Shown: positions 43,452-52,869 of the stretch, piece after piece
Position numbering within the stretch: position 1 is the stretch's first letter
Layout: every line of letters begins with the position of its first letter
Assembly: GCA_035696165.1 (NCBI GenBank)
Contig: DASRQX010000351.1
Location: 1 to 64,000, forward strand
Reading direction: 5' to 3'
Length of the DNA: 64,000 nucleotides
Source: Palsa-883 sp035696165
GTDB taxonomy: Bacteria; Pseudomonadota; Alphaproteobacteria; Acetobacterales; Acetobacteraceae
Translations under genes and position numbers: made by a program
Notes under the pieces: generated by a model
Database searches by the model: none
What the model was told of the DNA's origin: nothing
What the model saw: the letters and a program-made list of their open reading frames with translations, nothing else

Positions 43452-44234
43452 TCAGGAATTTTGCTGGGCGCGGCGGACGCGCTCGGGCACCGGGTGCCAG
43501 GTATCCAGCAGCTGTTCGGCGGCGGCGGATGCAGCCGCCGGATCACCCGCGCGGATCGCCGCCAGCAAGGTCGCGTGATACGGCAGCGACCGGCGCTGGC
43601 CGGCGATGATCGACTCCGGCGCGCTGACCGTGTTGCCGTAGATGCCGATCGCGATCAGGTCGATCATGCGGGCGAGCATGAAATTATGTGTCGCCGCGAA
43701 GATCGCCGTGTGAAAGCGCCGATCGGCCTCGCCATGCGCCGCCTTGTCGCCGATCGTGTCGCACATCGCCTGATAGGCGCCGGCGATGAGTTCGATCTCC
43801 CCCGGCGTGGCGCGCTCCGCGGCGCGGGCGGCGGCGGCGGGTTCCAGCACGCGTCGCAGGTCGACCAGCGCGTCGAGGAAGCGTTGGCTGGGGCCGGTTT
43901 CGTACTGCCACACCATTACGTCGGGATCGGTGTGGTGCCAATGCTCCGGCCGGCGGACGCGGGTGCCGGTCTTTGGCCTGATCTCCACGAGGCCCTTGGC
44001 GGCCAAGGTCTTCATCGCCTCGCGAAAGGTCGTGCGACTGACCTCGAAGCGGGTGACCAGGTCGTCTTCGTTCGGCAGCACTGTGTCCGGGGTGAATTCA
44101 CCGCCGACGATGCGGCGGCCGAGATCGTGCACCAGCATGCCGAACACGCCACGCCGACGCGTGGCGCCGTGGCGGCTCACGAAAGCGTCGAAGGGTGACG
44201 AGACGACCATGCGGATTGGCCTGTGAAAAACCAT
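43452..44234 (-). CDS. GntR-family (FadR/FCD subgroup) transcription regulator
   Basis: 260 residues from ATG 44234; ATG 44210 would give 252. The winged helix covers about 30-100 with LPNEDDLVTRFEVSRTTFRE and LVEIRPKTGTRV. The FCD ligand domain follows, with RRVLEPAAAARAAE, the metal-type His in RRFHTAIFAATHN and the late HATLLAAIRAGD. Such regulators usually repress adjacent catabolic genes until a small acid binds. The gene is divergent from the ABC importer operon, whose start region it overlaps or touches, so it probably controls it. Confidence 0.9.
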   Translation of the reverse strand: MVFHRPIRMVVSSPFDAFVSRHGATRRRGVFGMLVHDLGRRIVGGEFTPDTVLPNEDDLVTRFEVSRTTFREAMKTLAAKGLVEIRPKTGTRVRRPEHWHHTDPDVMVWQYETGPSQRFLDALVDLRRVLEPAAAARAAERATPGEIELIAGAYQAMCDTIGDKAAHGEADRRFHTAIFAATHNFMLARMIDLIAIGIYGNTVSAPESIIAGQRRSLPYHATLLAAIRAGDPAAASAAAEQLLDTWHPVPERVRRAQQNS

Positions 44235-44330
44235 TCATCCTTTCATAGCATGATTGACAGGCGCCGGCGCAAGGGGGAAGAGTGCGTGCCGACAGCGGCC
44301 GGAGAGCGCTGTGAGACGGAGGACGCCGGC

Positions 44331-45701
44331 ATGCCGAGCCAGGACGTATGGTGCCCGAACGCCGCGCTGACGCGCCGCACGTTGTTTGCGGCGGTTGGGC
44401 TTGCGGCGGCGGGTGCGACCGGGTTGCTGGCCGCGGGCATTGGCGCCGCGCGGGCCGAGGACAGTTTTGCCCCGCCGCCCATGGGGACGGCCGACGCGAA
44501 GCACGTTGCGCTGCGCTTCGCCACCAGCTATGCCGGCATGCATCCGATGACGCAGCCGGTGCGGGCGATCATCGAGCAGTACCGGAAGGACTATCCGAAC
44601 GTTTCGGTAGCAATCGAAGAATCGCCGGGCGATGCGCAGATGACGCGCATCAAGATCGATGCCAGCAGCGACCGGCTGCCGGATCTGTTTAACTATTGGC
44701 GGCTCGACCCCGGCTTCGGCCTGGATCAAATCGCCCACGCCGGCAAGCTGGCAGACCTTACCGCCTGGACGCGGAACGATCCGTTCTTCCAAGGGCTGTA
44801 CGACGCTTACTCCTGGCGCACGGCAACGCTCGACGGCAAAGTGTGGGGCGTTCCGATCAACATGTTCTATGTGGAGTTCCTGGCCAACAAGGCGGTGTTC
44901 GACCGCGCGGGCGTTGCCGTCCCGAGCGACTGGGCCGGCCTGCTGGAAGCGGTGAAGGCGCTGAAGGCCAAGGGCGAGATTCCCTGGGCGATCAGCATCG
45001 GCAAGGACAGCGAGGGCGGCCGCATCTACAACGCCGTGGTCAACCGCATGGTCGGCAATCCACGCGCGCTGCGCATGCATGCGGGCGCCGAGCCGATCGA
45101 CGTGCCGGAGATGGTGCGGGCTGCCGAACTGCTGCGCGAGCTGGTCGTCGGCAACGTGCCGCAGGACGCGATCGCCATCGGCAACGACAGCGTCTACGCG
45201 AAATACGTCAACAACAACCGGGGCGCGCTGATCATGGACGGCTCCTGGATCACGCCGGCGCTGAAGCCGGAGGTCCAGGCGAACATGGTCGTGCTGGCCT
45301 TTCCGTTGATTCCGGGCGGGGCGGAAACGCAGCAGAGCGCCGAGCGTGACCTGACCTCGCTGTGGTATGTCAGCGCCAAGGCGATGGCGGACGCCGACCG
45401 CCGGCCGTATGTGCAGGAACTTGTGCGCCGGTTGTCCTCGCGCGCCGCCGAGAAGACCTATGCGGAGGAGGGCAAGCAGCCGATCGCGGCCCTCGGCGTG
45501 CAGGTCGATCCGGCGAAATACGGCAAGCTGGCCTGGGCGGCGCAGAGCCAGGCGCTGAACACGCCCGCCGACAAGTGGATCCCGTCGGTGATGACGCCGG
45601 CGCGGCGCGCCGAGTTCGAGCCACTGCTGGGCGAATTCCTGTCCGGCAAATACGAACCCGCGGCTTTCGTTGCAAAGCTCGGGCAGATTTTCTCAAGCTG
45701 A
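44331..45701 (+). CDS. Sugar-type ABC transporter substrate-binding protein
   Basis: 456 residues. A Tat-type leader (LTRRTLFAAVGLAAAGATG, residues 14-32) ends before EDSFAPPP. The mature part is a family 1 extracellular binding protein: AIIEQYRKDYPNVSVAIEE, GVPINMFYVEFLANK and the end EFLSGKYEPAAFV. It captures a carbohydrate in the periplasm for the two permeases that follow. GGAGG precedes the ATG. No ATPase gene is present in this cluster, so a shared MsmX/UgpC-type ATPase is expected elsewhere. Confidence 0.9.
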   Translation: MPSQDVWCPNAALTRRTLFAAVGLAAAGATGLLAAGIGAARAEDSFAPPPMGTADAKHVALRFATSYAGMHPMTQPVRAIIEQYRKDYPNVSVAIEESPGDAQMTRIKIDASSDRLPDLFNYWRLDPGFGLDQIAHAGKLADLTAWTRNDPFFQGLYDAYSWRTATLDGKVWGVPINMFYVEFLANKAVFDRAGVAVPSDWAGLLEAVKALKAKGEIPWAISIGKDSEGGRIYNAVVNRMVGNPRALRMHAGAEPIDVPEMVRAAELLRELVVGNVPQDAIAIGNDSVYAKYVNNNRGALIMDGSWITPALKPEVQANMVVLAFPLIPGGAETQQSAERDLTSLWYVSAKAMADADRRPYVQELVRRLSSRAAEKTYAEEGKQPIAALGVQVDPAKYGKLAWAAQSQALNTPADKWIPSVMTPARRAEFEPLLGEFLSGKYEPAAFVAKLGQIFSS

Positions 45702-45711
45702 GATCGCGAGC

Positions 45712-46584
45712 ATGGGAAGCCTGCGCTTTCGTCCCGGTGTTGCGCTGTTCATGCTGCCTGCGTTCGCGCTGTACTCGCTGTTCTTTATCGTTCCGTTCCT
45801 GCGCACGATGTACGGCAGCCTGTTCGACTGGAACGGCATGGAGAATGCCCGCTTCATCGGGCTGGGCAACTACGCGCAGCTTGCGCGGGACTCGCTGTTC
45901 CTGACGGGGATCGGCCGGGTGGCGCTGTGGGCGCTGCTGGCGATCATTTTCAAGGTGGGCACGGCGCTGGTGCTTGCCAGCATGCTGCGCCTGCCGATTC
46001 CAGGGGAGCGATTTTTCACCGGCGCGTTTTTCGTGCCGGTGGTGATCTCCTCCGCGGCGATCAGCCTGATGTTCACGCTGCTGTACGATCCGGATATCGG
46101 GCTGATCGACGTGGCGCTGCGCGGTGTCGGGCTGGGCTTTCTGGCGCATGCCTGGCTGTCCGATGAGAACCTTGCGCTTTATGCGGTTATTGCGGTGCCG
46201 ATCTGGCACACGATCGGCTATTTCTTCATCATCATCCTCGCCGCGGTCCGCAACGTTCCGGCCGAGTTGTATGAGGCGGCGCGGATCGACGGCGCCGGCG
46301 CGCGCACGTTGTTCACCCGCATCACGGTGCCGTGCCTGTGGCCGGTGCTGCAGGTCTGCATCATCCTGGCGATCACGGCGGCGGTGAAAAGCTTTGACTA
46401 TGTGTTCGTGATGACGAAGGGCGGCCCGGGGACCGCGACCGAGGTGCCGGCGACCTACCTGTTCCGCACCATCTTCACCAACCTTCAGCTCGGCTATGGC
46501 ACTGCAATGGCATCGACGATCTTCCTGATCGCGCTGGTCAGCACGCTTGCCTTCCGCCGGCTGACCACATTCCGGCTGGATTGA
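45712..46584 (+). CDS. Sugar-type ABC transporter permease (MalF-like)
   Basis: 290 residues with six hydrophobic helices. The EAA loop, VPAELYEAARIDGAGARTLF near 195-214, docks on the ATPase. The early FDWNGMENARFIGLGNY is typical of the first permease of carbohydrate importers. It lies 10 bases after the binding-protein gene and its TGA overlaps the start of the next permease. Confidence 0.92.
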   Translation: MGSLRFRPGVALFMLPAFALYSLFFIVPFLRTMYGSLFDWNGMENARFIGLGNYAQLARDSLFLTGIGRVALWALLAIIFKVGTALVLASMLRLPIPGERFFTGAFFVPVVISSAAISLMFTLLYDPDIGLIDVALRGVGLGFLAHAWLSDENLALYAVIAVPIWHTIGYFFIIILAAVRNVPAELYEAARIDGAGARTLFTRITVPCLWPVLQVCIILAITAAVKSFDYVFVMTKGGPGTATEVPATYLFRTIFTNLQLGYGTAMASTIFLIALVSTLAFRRLTTFRLD

Positions 46585-47468
46585 GCCGCGTGCACGGTCT
46601 TGCCCCCTTTGCCGTCGGTCGCCGTCCGCGCCTGGTCGCCCGGTTGCGACGCCTTTCGCCGCTGGTTGCGGTGTATGTGGTGCTGGTCATCCATTCGCTG
46701 CTGACGCTGTTCCCGCTGGTTTGGGTGTTGAGCAATTCGTTCCGTAAGAACGATGCGATCCTCACGAGCATGCGTCTGATCCCGGAATCGCTGCAACTGT
46801 CGAACTATGTCGAGATGCTGCATGTCACCAGCATCCCACTGGCGTTCTTCAACTCCTTCACCATCACCCTGGCGAGCCTTGCTCTGCTGGTTGCGGTTGC
46901 CCTGCCGCTGTCCTTCGCACTGTCGCGCTTCCGTTTCCGTTTCGCCAACTGGGTGTTCATGTTCTTCGCGGCCGCGGTGCTGGTGCCCAGCGTGTCCGTG
47001 CTGCCGATGACCTTCCGGCTGTTCGCAGATCTCGGGCTGCTCGGCACGAAGTACGGCATCGCGTTCGTCTATGCGACGGAGCAGCTTCCGGTATCGGTCT
47101 TCCTGCTGGTGACCTTCATGCGGGCGATCCCGCAGGAGCTGGACGAGGCGGCGCTGATCGACGGTTGCGGGTTGTGGGACCTGTTCCTGCGCGTGGTGGT
47201 GCCGCTCAGCCGCAACGGAATCGTCACAATCCTGATCCTGGCGTTTGTCGCAGTGTGGAATGACTACCTTACCGCGCTGGTGCTGCTGCCGGATCAGGAG
47301 AACCAGACGCTGTCGCTGGCGCTTGCTTATGCGAAGGACGAATATTTCGTCAATTACGGCATGATGTCGTCGGCGATCGTGTTCGCAGTGACGCCGATGC
47401 TGATCGTCTATCTGTTTCTGAAGGACCGTCTCATCTCCGGCATGGCGGCGGGCGCCGTCAAGGGATGA
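46581..47468 (+). CDS. Sugar-type ABC transporter permease (MalG-like)
   Basis: 295 residues if it starts at TTG 46581, overlapping the upstream stop (TTGA); GTG 46590 is another choice. Six helices; the EAA loop reads IPQELDEAALIDGCGLWDLF. It forms the channel with the preceding permease. The operon thus has one binding protein and two permeases but no ATPase. A strong hairpin follows the gene. Confidence 0.92.
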   Translation: MSRVHGLAPFAVGRRPRLVARLRRLSPLVAVYVVLVIHSLLTLFPLVWVLSNSFRKNDAILTSMRLIPESLQLSNYVEMLHVTSIPLAFFNSFTITLASLALLVAVALPLSFALSRFRFRFANWVFMFFAAAVLVPSVSVLPMTFRLFADLGLLGTKYGIAFVYATEQLPVSVFLLVTFMRAIPQELDEAALIDGCGLWDLFLRVVVPLSRNGIVTILILAFVAVWNDYLTALVLLPDQENQTLSLALAYAKDEYFVNYGMMSSAIVFAVTPMLIVYLFLKDRLISGMAAGAVKG

Positions 47469-47485
47469 GCACGCCGCCTGAAGGC

Positions 47486-47506
47486 CAGGGGGCAAAGCCC
47501 CCTGGC
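47486..47506. terminator. Hairpin after the importer operon
   Basis: CCAGGGGGCAAAGCCCCCTGG is an 8-base-pair stem with a short loop just after the last permease gene, followed by GGGTTTC and a second smaller hairpin. It lacks a clean T tract, so it may pause or protect rather than terminate alone. Confidence 0.5.
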
Positions 47507-47565
47507 GGGTTTCAGGGCGGAGCCCTGCCCTTCCTTCGTTCGTCTAGCTGTAAAAGGATGACACC

Positions 47566-48423
47566 GTGACCCTGACGAGCAAGTTTCCGCGGATTGGCCT
47601 CGCTACCAGCCGGCTTGGCTTCGGCGGCGCGGCGATGGGGCTGACCAATTATCTCGGTCATTTTGACGCGGCGGGGAGCCGCGATGTCTCGCTCGCCGCG
47701 GTACGTCGGGCGGTCGAGCGCGGGATTACGTATTTCGACACCGCGCCCGGTTACGGGAAGGGGCTGTCCGAGGAGATCATGGGTGAGGCGCTGGAGGGTG
47801 TGTCCGGTGTCGTGCTGGCTACCAAGGTGCCCGTCGCCGCGGCCGCGGACGTGCGCGGCTCGCTGGAGGCGAGTCTGCGCCGGCTGCGGAGGTCGCGTGT
47901 CGATCTGCTGCAGATCCACGGCAACAGTTTCGATGGCGAGCCATTGGCACAGCTTCTGGCCAAGGGTGGAATGGTGGAGCAGCTCGTGCGGCTGCGCGAG
48001 GAGGGGCTGACCAGCACGATCGGGTTTACGTCAGAGGACAACAACCGCGGCGTCTACGCGCTGATGGATACCGGTGCGTTCGACACGATGCAAATCTCGT
48101 ACAATGTGGTGTTGCAGCATCCGTACGAGCCGACGCGGCCGTTCGGCAGCCTGTTCGAGGCGAAGCGGCACGGGTTGTTCACAATTTCCATGCGCACCTT
48201 CACCTCCGGCATTTTCCAGAAATGGATCCGGCTGGCGAACCCAGCGGACCGGTTCGACTACACCGCGGCGCTGATCCAGTTCGTGCTGTCGAACCCGCTG
48301 ATCGACGCCGCGCTGGTCGGCATGCGCACACCGCAGGAGGTGGATGCCAATATCGCGGTCTGGCGCGACGAGGCCGGTCGTATCGACGTGACCGATCTGT
48401 GGACGCGCTACGTCGAGGGTTGA
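47566..48423 (+). CDS. Aldo/keto reductase
   Basis: 285 residues of the NADPH-dependent barrel family. The catalytic tetrad is visible: Asp58 and Tyr63 in YFDTAPGYG, Lys87 in LATKVP and His118 in LLQIHGN. The C-terminal cofactor region is shortened (ALVGMRTPQEVDAN). It begins with GTG and weak AAAAGGA upstream. Being next to the sugar-type importer it may reduce or oxidise the imported sugar. Confidence 0.88.
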   Translation: MTLTSKFPRIGLATSRLGFGGAAMGLTNYLGHFDAAGSRDVSLAAVRRAVERGITYFDTAPGYGKGLSEEIMGEALEGVSGVVLATKVPVAAAADVRGSLEASLRRLRRSRVDLLQIHGNSFDGEPLAQLLAKGGMVEQLVRLREEGLTSTIGFTSEDNNRGVYALMDTGAFDTMQISYNVVLQHPYEPTRPFGSLFEAKRHGLFTISMRTFTSGIFQKWIRLANPADRFDYTAALIQFVLSNPLIDAALVGMRTPQEVDANIAVWRDEAGRIDVTDLWTRYVEG

Positions 48424-48636
48424 CCGCTGGCGAGGTGCTCGGACAGGCAGCCGGACGCCCGAGGTCCGTCCGTCGCCCCCGCGTAATCACGTGATGGACT
48501 GCGGCTGGGGCCATCTCACCCGCCATCCGGCAAGCGCACCAACGCCCGCATCCGGCGCCTGCAGGCGGCATAACCCGACCGACAGGCACTGCCCGCCGGG
48601 GACACCAGGTGATCCGAACCCGACAGACTGCCGGCT

Positions 48637-49338
48637 CTAGCCTGCGAGTAGGGGAACGAGATAAGGCCCCGCCAGCGAGGTGCAGACCGCGCCGAGCGCC
48701 ATTGCGGCGCCGGCGACGGCGCCCGACAGCTGGCCTTCGACGACCGCTTCCGCCGTGCCTTGGCCGTGCGAGATCGCCCCGAGGGCCAACCCGCGTGAAA
48801 CGGGGTGCGTGATCCCCGCGCGATTCATCAGCCAGGGGCCGAGGCTGGCACCCAGCATGCCTGTGATGACGACGAAGATGGCGGTCAATGCTGGGGCGCC
48901 GTGCACGATCCTGGCGATCTCGACTGCAATCGGCACGGTCGTTGATTTGATTGCAATCGAGGCGGTGAGAACCTGGGACAAGCCAAGGATCCGTGCCGTC
49001 AGTCCCGCAACGACCATCGTTCCCAGCGAACCGGCGAGCAGGCCGCAGCCGGCAGGCACGATGTTTCTGAAAAATGACTGGCGGTTCTTGTAGAGCGGCA
49101 GGGCGAGGGCGACGGTCGCGGGTCCGAGAAGGAACGTCATGATGTCCTTCGCCGGCCCGTAATCGCCGAACGAAACCCCAGAACCAAGCAAGATCGCGAT
49201 GATGATGACCGTGCTGAAGAGAACGGGCGTGGTGAGCGGCGATGGATAGCGCTTGCGTGCCACGAGGCTGATGCAATAGGCGCCAACCGTCACGACAATT
49301 CCGAAACCCGTGACGGCCGCGATCGGGAGCGCTGTCAT
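48637..49338 (-). CDS. LrgB-family membrane protein
   Basis: 233 residues, about six or seven hydrophobic helices. The family core is present: FLLGPATVALALPLYKNRQ, then SIAIKSTTVPIAVEIA and the end LALGAISHGQGTAEAV. LrgB/CidB proteins work with LrgA/CidA in control of murein hydrolase activity or in export of glycolate/pyruvate-type acids. Its ATG overlaps the LrgA stop (ATGA). Confidence 0.88.
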   Translation of the reverse strand: MTALPIAAVTGFGIVVTVGAYCISLVARKRYPSPLTTPVLFSTVIIIAILLGSGVSFGDYGPAKDIMTFLLGPATVALALPLYKNRQSFFRNIVPAGCGLLAGSLGTMVVAGLTARILGLSQVLTASIAIKSTTVPIAVEIARIVHGAPALTAIFVVITGMLGASLGPWLMNRAGITHPVSRGLALGAISHGQGTAEAVVEGQLSGAVAGAAMALGAVCTSLAGPYLVPLLAG

Positions 49339-49781
49339 GACTTTCCTCCCCGCTGCCAGGGCTTGGCGAGCAGAACTTGTGAGACGAACCCCGCGAGCAG
49401 AATGCCGACGGCCGCGCTGAGGGCGAGAACCAGCATGATCGCGAGGCCATGTGCCAGCAACAGCGGCCCCGAATTCATCAGCCCGACCGTGATCGGCACG
49501 AAGAAGAACGCCAGATGCCTGAGCAGAAAAGATCCGGTGAGATCGAACCAGGCGAGCTTGACGACGCCGAGCGCCAGCAATGCATAGAGGGCGAGCATGC
49601 CGACGAGGTTGCCGGGGATGGGCAAGGCCGCCTGTTTCACCGCCCAAACGCCGGCGAAGTTCAGCGCCCACAGCCCGGTCAGTTGCAGCGCCACGAGCGC
49701 CGCTGGTTCGAGCCGCGGGTGGACGATGCGAGAACGGTGCGCCGCGCTCGCCCCAACCGTCGGCGCGCTGCCGGCAATCAT
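49335..49781 (-). CDS. LrgA/CidA-family membrane protein
   Basis: 148 residues from ATG 49781, the length expected for the family; the frame stays open to an ATG at 50054 with a good GGGAG, which would add 91 low-complexity residues. Four helices with the family pattern PIPGNLVGMLALYALLALG and FFVPITVGLMNSGPLL. The gene ends overlapping LrgB, so the two form one unit in the inner membrane. Confidence 0.8.
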   Translation of the reverse strand: MIAGSAPTVGASAAHRSRIVHPRLEPAALVALQLTGLWALNFAGVWAVKQAALPIPGNLVGMLALYALLALGVVKLAWFDLTGSFLLRHLAFFFVPITVGLMNSGPLLLAHGLAIMLVLALSAAVGILLAGFVSQVLLAKPWQRGGKS

Positions 49782-50384
49782 TGTGTTGGCGATCTGGTGC
49801 GTCCCTGATTGGCCTGCCACCTCGGCGGCGAGTTCGGTTTTCGGGTCGCCGGCGCGCAGATCGCGGGCCAGGAAGTCGCGATGCATCGGCAAGAGGGGAC
49901 GTGTCGAACGCGGCGAGGAGCGCAAGGGCGACGAAACCGTCGGACGAGCGGTGGTGCTCCGCTTCGGCCGCCATGGCATCGTGTTTCGGGAGGCACGATT
50001 CGGGGCCGGCAAAGAAGCGGCGACGGATTCCGCCAATTCGGCCAGGTGGGTCATGGGGCGCTCCCGTTCGTGTGGCCTGCTTGTTGCCCTGACATCCTGC
50101 TGGCCGGTCGTAGCTGGGTGCTATCCAGATGGCGCAAAGTCCGGACAGATTGCGAAAAGTTTTGGCAATGTCGTGCGTTGCCCCGCCCGCCCGGATGCGG
50201 AAAATGGCCCAAGTTTGATGGATTTCTCGGTGATTCGGGTTCTGCCTTGCGTCCGGAGCCAGATTTTGCGTCATTCCGCCGGCCCTGACGGCGAGAGTTC
50301 TGCTGCCGGGGCCGTTTTGGCCGGACTCCGAGTGTCGTTACGCCGCGACCACCAGGCCGCTCCGGTTCTCCATCACCGCCCGCG
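49782..50384. other. Gap without a confident gene upstream of the LrgA gene
   Basis: About 600 bases lie between the LrgA start used here and the AraC-type regulator. The LrgA frame is open to 50054 (beginning MTHLAELAES) and other frames are long but look like GC-rich artefacts. A worn-out gene may be present. The part 50055-50384 shows no reading frame or repeat I can support. Confidence 0.4.
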
Positions 50385-51560
50385 TCAGGGCCTATCCCGG
50401 AAGCGCAGCGTATTGCGTCGCAGCGCGTCCGCTGGGGAGACGCCGAAAGCCGTCTTGTAAAGCTTGGTGAAACGGCCGGGATTGGTAAAGCCGTACTGGT
50501 AGGCGAGGTGCGTGACGTTGCCCACGAACTCGTCGTTGTTCAGGCACTGACGCACCGCCTCGAGCCGGGCCTGCAGGATCGCCGCAGCGGGCGTGGTGTC
50601 GCGAAACTGCTTGATGCCGAGTTGTAGACTTCGGACGCTGCATCCCGCGGCGGCGGCGACATCGTCTAGCGCGATCGGTTGCGCGGCATGGCTACGAATA
50701 TACTCCTCGGCGCGCCGCACCGTGCCCGGCACCGCGGACCCGGCCGGCCGCGCCAGCCGCTGCGAGTAGTTATTCGGCAAACCCTGCAGCATCGAATAAA
50801 GCAACAGATCGGTGAAGGACCGGCAGGCCAGGTCGGAACCAGCGAACGAATGTGCGTTGCCCAGCGCCTCGGTAAGCAATCGCACCAGCCGCAGGACGCT
50901 CTGGCCCGGCGCGGTGTTCAGGTTTACGATAGGATCGAAGACTATGTCCTCCCTCACCGGGCCGCCCAGCAATCCTGCCAGCCTCTGCTGCAGGCTCGCA
51001 GCGGGGATCCAGATCGCAAGCCGCTCATGGTCATGGGTCGCAGCCAGCGTGGTACCCGGAACACCGCGATAGATCAGACCTACATGGGGGAACACATCAA
51101 AGCGGCCGAGCGTGCTGGTTCCAAAGCAGGTGAGTGCGCCCCGGCTAACGATTGTCAGGCAGTAATCGGGCAGCCCGGTCTCGGTTATGACCAACTCGGC
51201 TGGGCAACGATCCGCGATATACGCGATGTCGAGTTCGCCAACCCCGCACGCCCCGCGCGTCGAAAGGATTTCGCCGCGGGTGTGATCCCCAGGGAGGGCG
51301 GCGGTCAGCCGGTACGTCAGCCGCCGGAAATACGGTTTAAGGAAGTATGGCTGCAGACGGGGCCAGTAAACACCGGATTCGAGTTCTCCGAGATCGCGCA
51401 GGTGGGCGAGCCTGAACCGGTCAAGCGGCACGCTGGCGGTCGGAGGTGCCGCGTGATCGCAATCTCGTGTCGTCCGGTCAGAAGCCACGGTGTCTGCATC
51501 AAACCTGCGGGAACCGTTCTTCCGGCGATCGGGCATGGGGTCCCCAATAGCGCTCACCAA
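50385..51560 (-). CDS. AraC-family transcription regulator
   Basis: 391 residues. The last 100 or so carry the two helix-turn-helix units: IALDDVAAAAGCSVRSLQLG and THLAYQYGFTNPGRFTKLYK, ending FGVSPADALRR. The N-terminal part (about 60-250) resembles the AraC-binding-like domain 2 group, which senses aromatic or other small molecules. Starts at 51560 or 51536 are possible. Its target is not obvious; it is convergent with nothing and transcribed towards the LrgA/B genes. Confidence 0.88.
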   Translation of the reverse strand: MVSAIGDPMPDRRKNGSRRFDADTVASDRTTRDCDHAAPPTASVPLDRFRLAHLRDLGELESGVYWPRLQPYFLKPYFRRLTYRLTAALPGDHTRGEILSTRGACGVGELDIAYIADRCPAELVITETGLPDYCLTIVSRGALTCFGTSTLGRFDVFPHVGLIYRGVPGTTLAATHDHERLAIWIPAASLQQRLAGLLGGPVREDIVFDPIVNLNTAPGQSVLRLVRLLTEALGNAHSFAGSDLACRSFTDLLLYSMLQGLPNNYSQRLARPAGSAVPGTVRRAEEYIRSHAAQPIALDDVAAAAGCSVRSLQLGIKQFRDTTPAAAILQARLEAVRQCLNNDEFVGNVTHLAYQYGFTNPGRFTKLYKTAFGVSPADALRRNTLRFRDRP

Positions 51561-51874
51561 ACCGACTGCTCCAGACCAGTAACGTCCCTGCTGTCCCAGC
51601 TCGCGATGGGCTGGGAGGGCACCGGGTGTGGAAGCAGGCGGCCCTAGAGTGTAGCATGGCTCAGCCCCACGAGGGGAAAATGTGGTAGTGTCTTAGTTCA
51701 AACCGGCACCGGCCCGCACCCCGCCCGGTTCAGGACAGGGACGCGGGAGGCATCCTTGCCATCGCTGTCAGGTTGACGAAGTGCACCAACGCCGGTCGAA
51801 GGGGCGCGGCGTGGGTCAATCGTTTCGTCACCTGGCATAGCGGGGTGCCGGCAATCGCCCGGGAGCAGAATCGG

Positions 51875-52822
51875 ATGCGGGTCAGCGCCGCCGCGCTCGA
51901 GACCATCAGTGTGGACGTGCCGGAGGCGGCGCTGGAGGCTTTCGAGGCGGCGCTCGGCAGCGTCTGCGCAACGGTCGGATTTTTCCGTGACCCCGCTGGT
52001 GCACGGTGGTTTGTGGAAGGCATCAAGGCAGTGGGCGAGGGCAACGCGGCGCTGACCGCGGCGTTGGCGCTGGCGACCGCGTTGACCGGGGTGGAGGCTG
52101 CGCCGCGACGCACGGCCGTCCCGGCGGATGGCTGGCTGGCGCGCACCCGCGCCGCGTTTCCGCAGCAGCTGATCGGCCGCCGCTTCGCGGTGCGCGGTAC
52201 GCATCTCTCCGGGCCTGCGCCGGCGGGGCGGATCACGCTGACGCTCGACGCGGCGCTGGCGTTCGGGTCGGGGGAGCATGGCTCGACGCGTGGCTGCCTG
52301 CGTGCGCTGGAGCGTGTGGCGCGTCGGCGGCCGCGGCGGATTCTGGATCTTGGGACCGGCTCCGGGATCCTGGCGATGGCGGCGGCGCGGCTGCTGCACC
52401 AGCGCGTGCTGGCGACCGATATCGAGCCGTGGTCGGTGCGGGTTGCTCGCGGGAACGCTGTGGTCAACCGGATCGGACCGATGCTGCGCTGCTGGCGGGC
52501 GGATGGTTGGCGTGACCGGGCGGTGCGGGCGGGTGGGCCTTACGATCTTGTGCTGGCGAATATTTTGGCGCGGCCGCTGTGCCTGATGGCGCAGCCGCTT
52601 GCGGCGCATCTGGCGCCCGGGGGGACTGCGATTGTGGCGGGGCTGCTGGTGGGACAGGCCAGGCAGGTTTTGGTCGCGCATCGCCGGCGGGGGCTGCGGC
52701 TGGAGGTGGTGATTTCCGAGGGGCCGTGGACGACGCTGGTGCTGCGCGCTGGATGTTCGGGAGGTCGTCGGTCCGCGGCACACGGCGTGCATGCCGCATC
52801 CGCGACGTCGCTGGCGGCGTGA
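51875..52822 (+). CDS. prmA: Ribosomal protein L11 methyltransferase
   Basis: 315 residues. Methylates L11 using S-adenosylmethionine. Motif I reads LDLGTGSGILAMAAA at 157-171, preceded by the PrmA-type FGSGEHGSTR (130-139) and followed by ANILARPL, the NxxxxP-like catalytic signature. The start at 51875 has GGGAG upstream; an earlier in-frame start would add 34 unlikely residues. The 314 bases before it hold no gene. A decayed copy of its last third lies at 56271-56463. Confidence 0.9.
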   Translation: MRVSAAALETISVDVPEAALEAFEAALGSVCATVGFFRDPAGARWFVEGIKAVGEGNAALTAALALATALTGVEAAPRRTAVPADGWLARTRAAFPQQLIGRRFAVRGTHLSGPAPAGRITLTLDAALAFGSGEHGSTRGCLRALERVARRRPRRILDLGTGSGILAMAAARLLHQRVLATDIEPWSVRVARGNAVVNRIGPMLRCWRADGWRDRAVRAGGPYDLVLANILARPLCLMAQPLAAHLAPGGTAIVAGLLVGQARQVLVAHRRRGLRLEVVISEGPWTTLVLRAGCSGGRRSAAHGVHAASATSLAA

Positions 52823-52825
52823 AGT

Positions 52826-52864
52826 GAAGTCGTGGATGCCGGCATGCGCCGGCATGACGGGGGG
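52826..52864. repeat. Dispersed repeat family C copy after prmA
   Basis: GTCGTGGATGCCGGCATGCG and CCGGCATGACGGGGGG form the hairpin of family C. It lies between the convergent ends of prmA and the amino-acid permease gene, where it could stop transcription from both sides. Confidence 0.7.
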
Positions 52865-52869
52865 CTGGC

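Noticed and set aside
49782..50054. N-terminal extension of the LrgA frame starting MTHLAELAES with a good ribosome-binding site
   Set aside because: The 91 extra residues are low in complexity and unlike LrgA; pieces in other frames gave a faint impression of an MmgE/PrpD-type remnant but nothing firm enough to annotate.
51561..51874. Upstream extension of prmA from 51773
   Set aside because: Added residues do not fit the family and the start at 51875 has a good ribosome-binding site; nothing else was seen in this gap.
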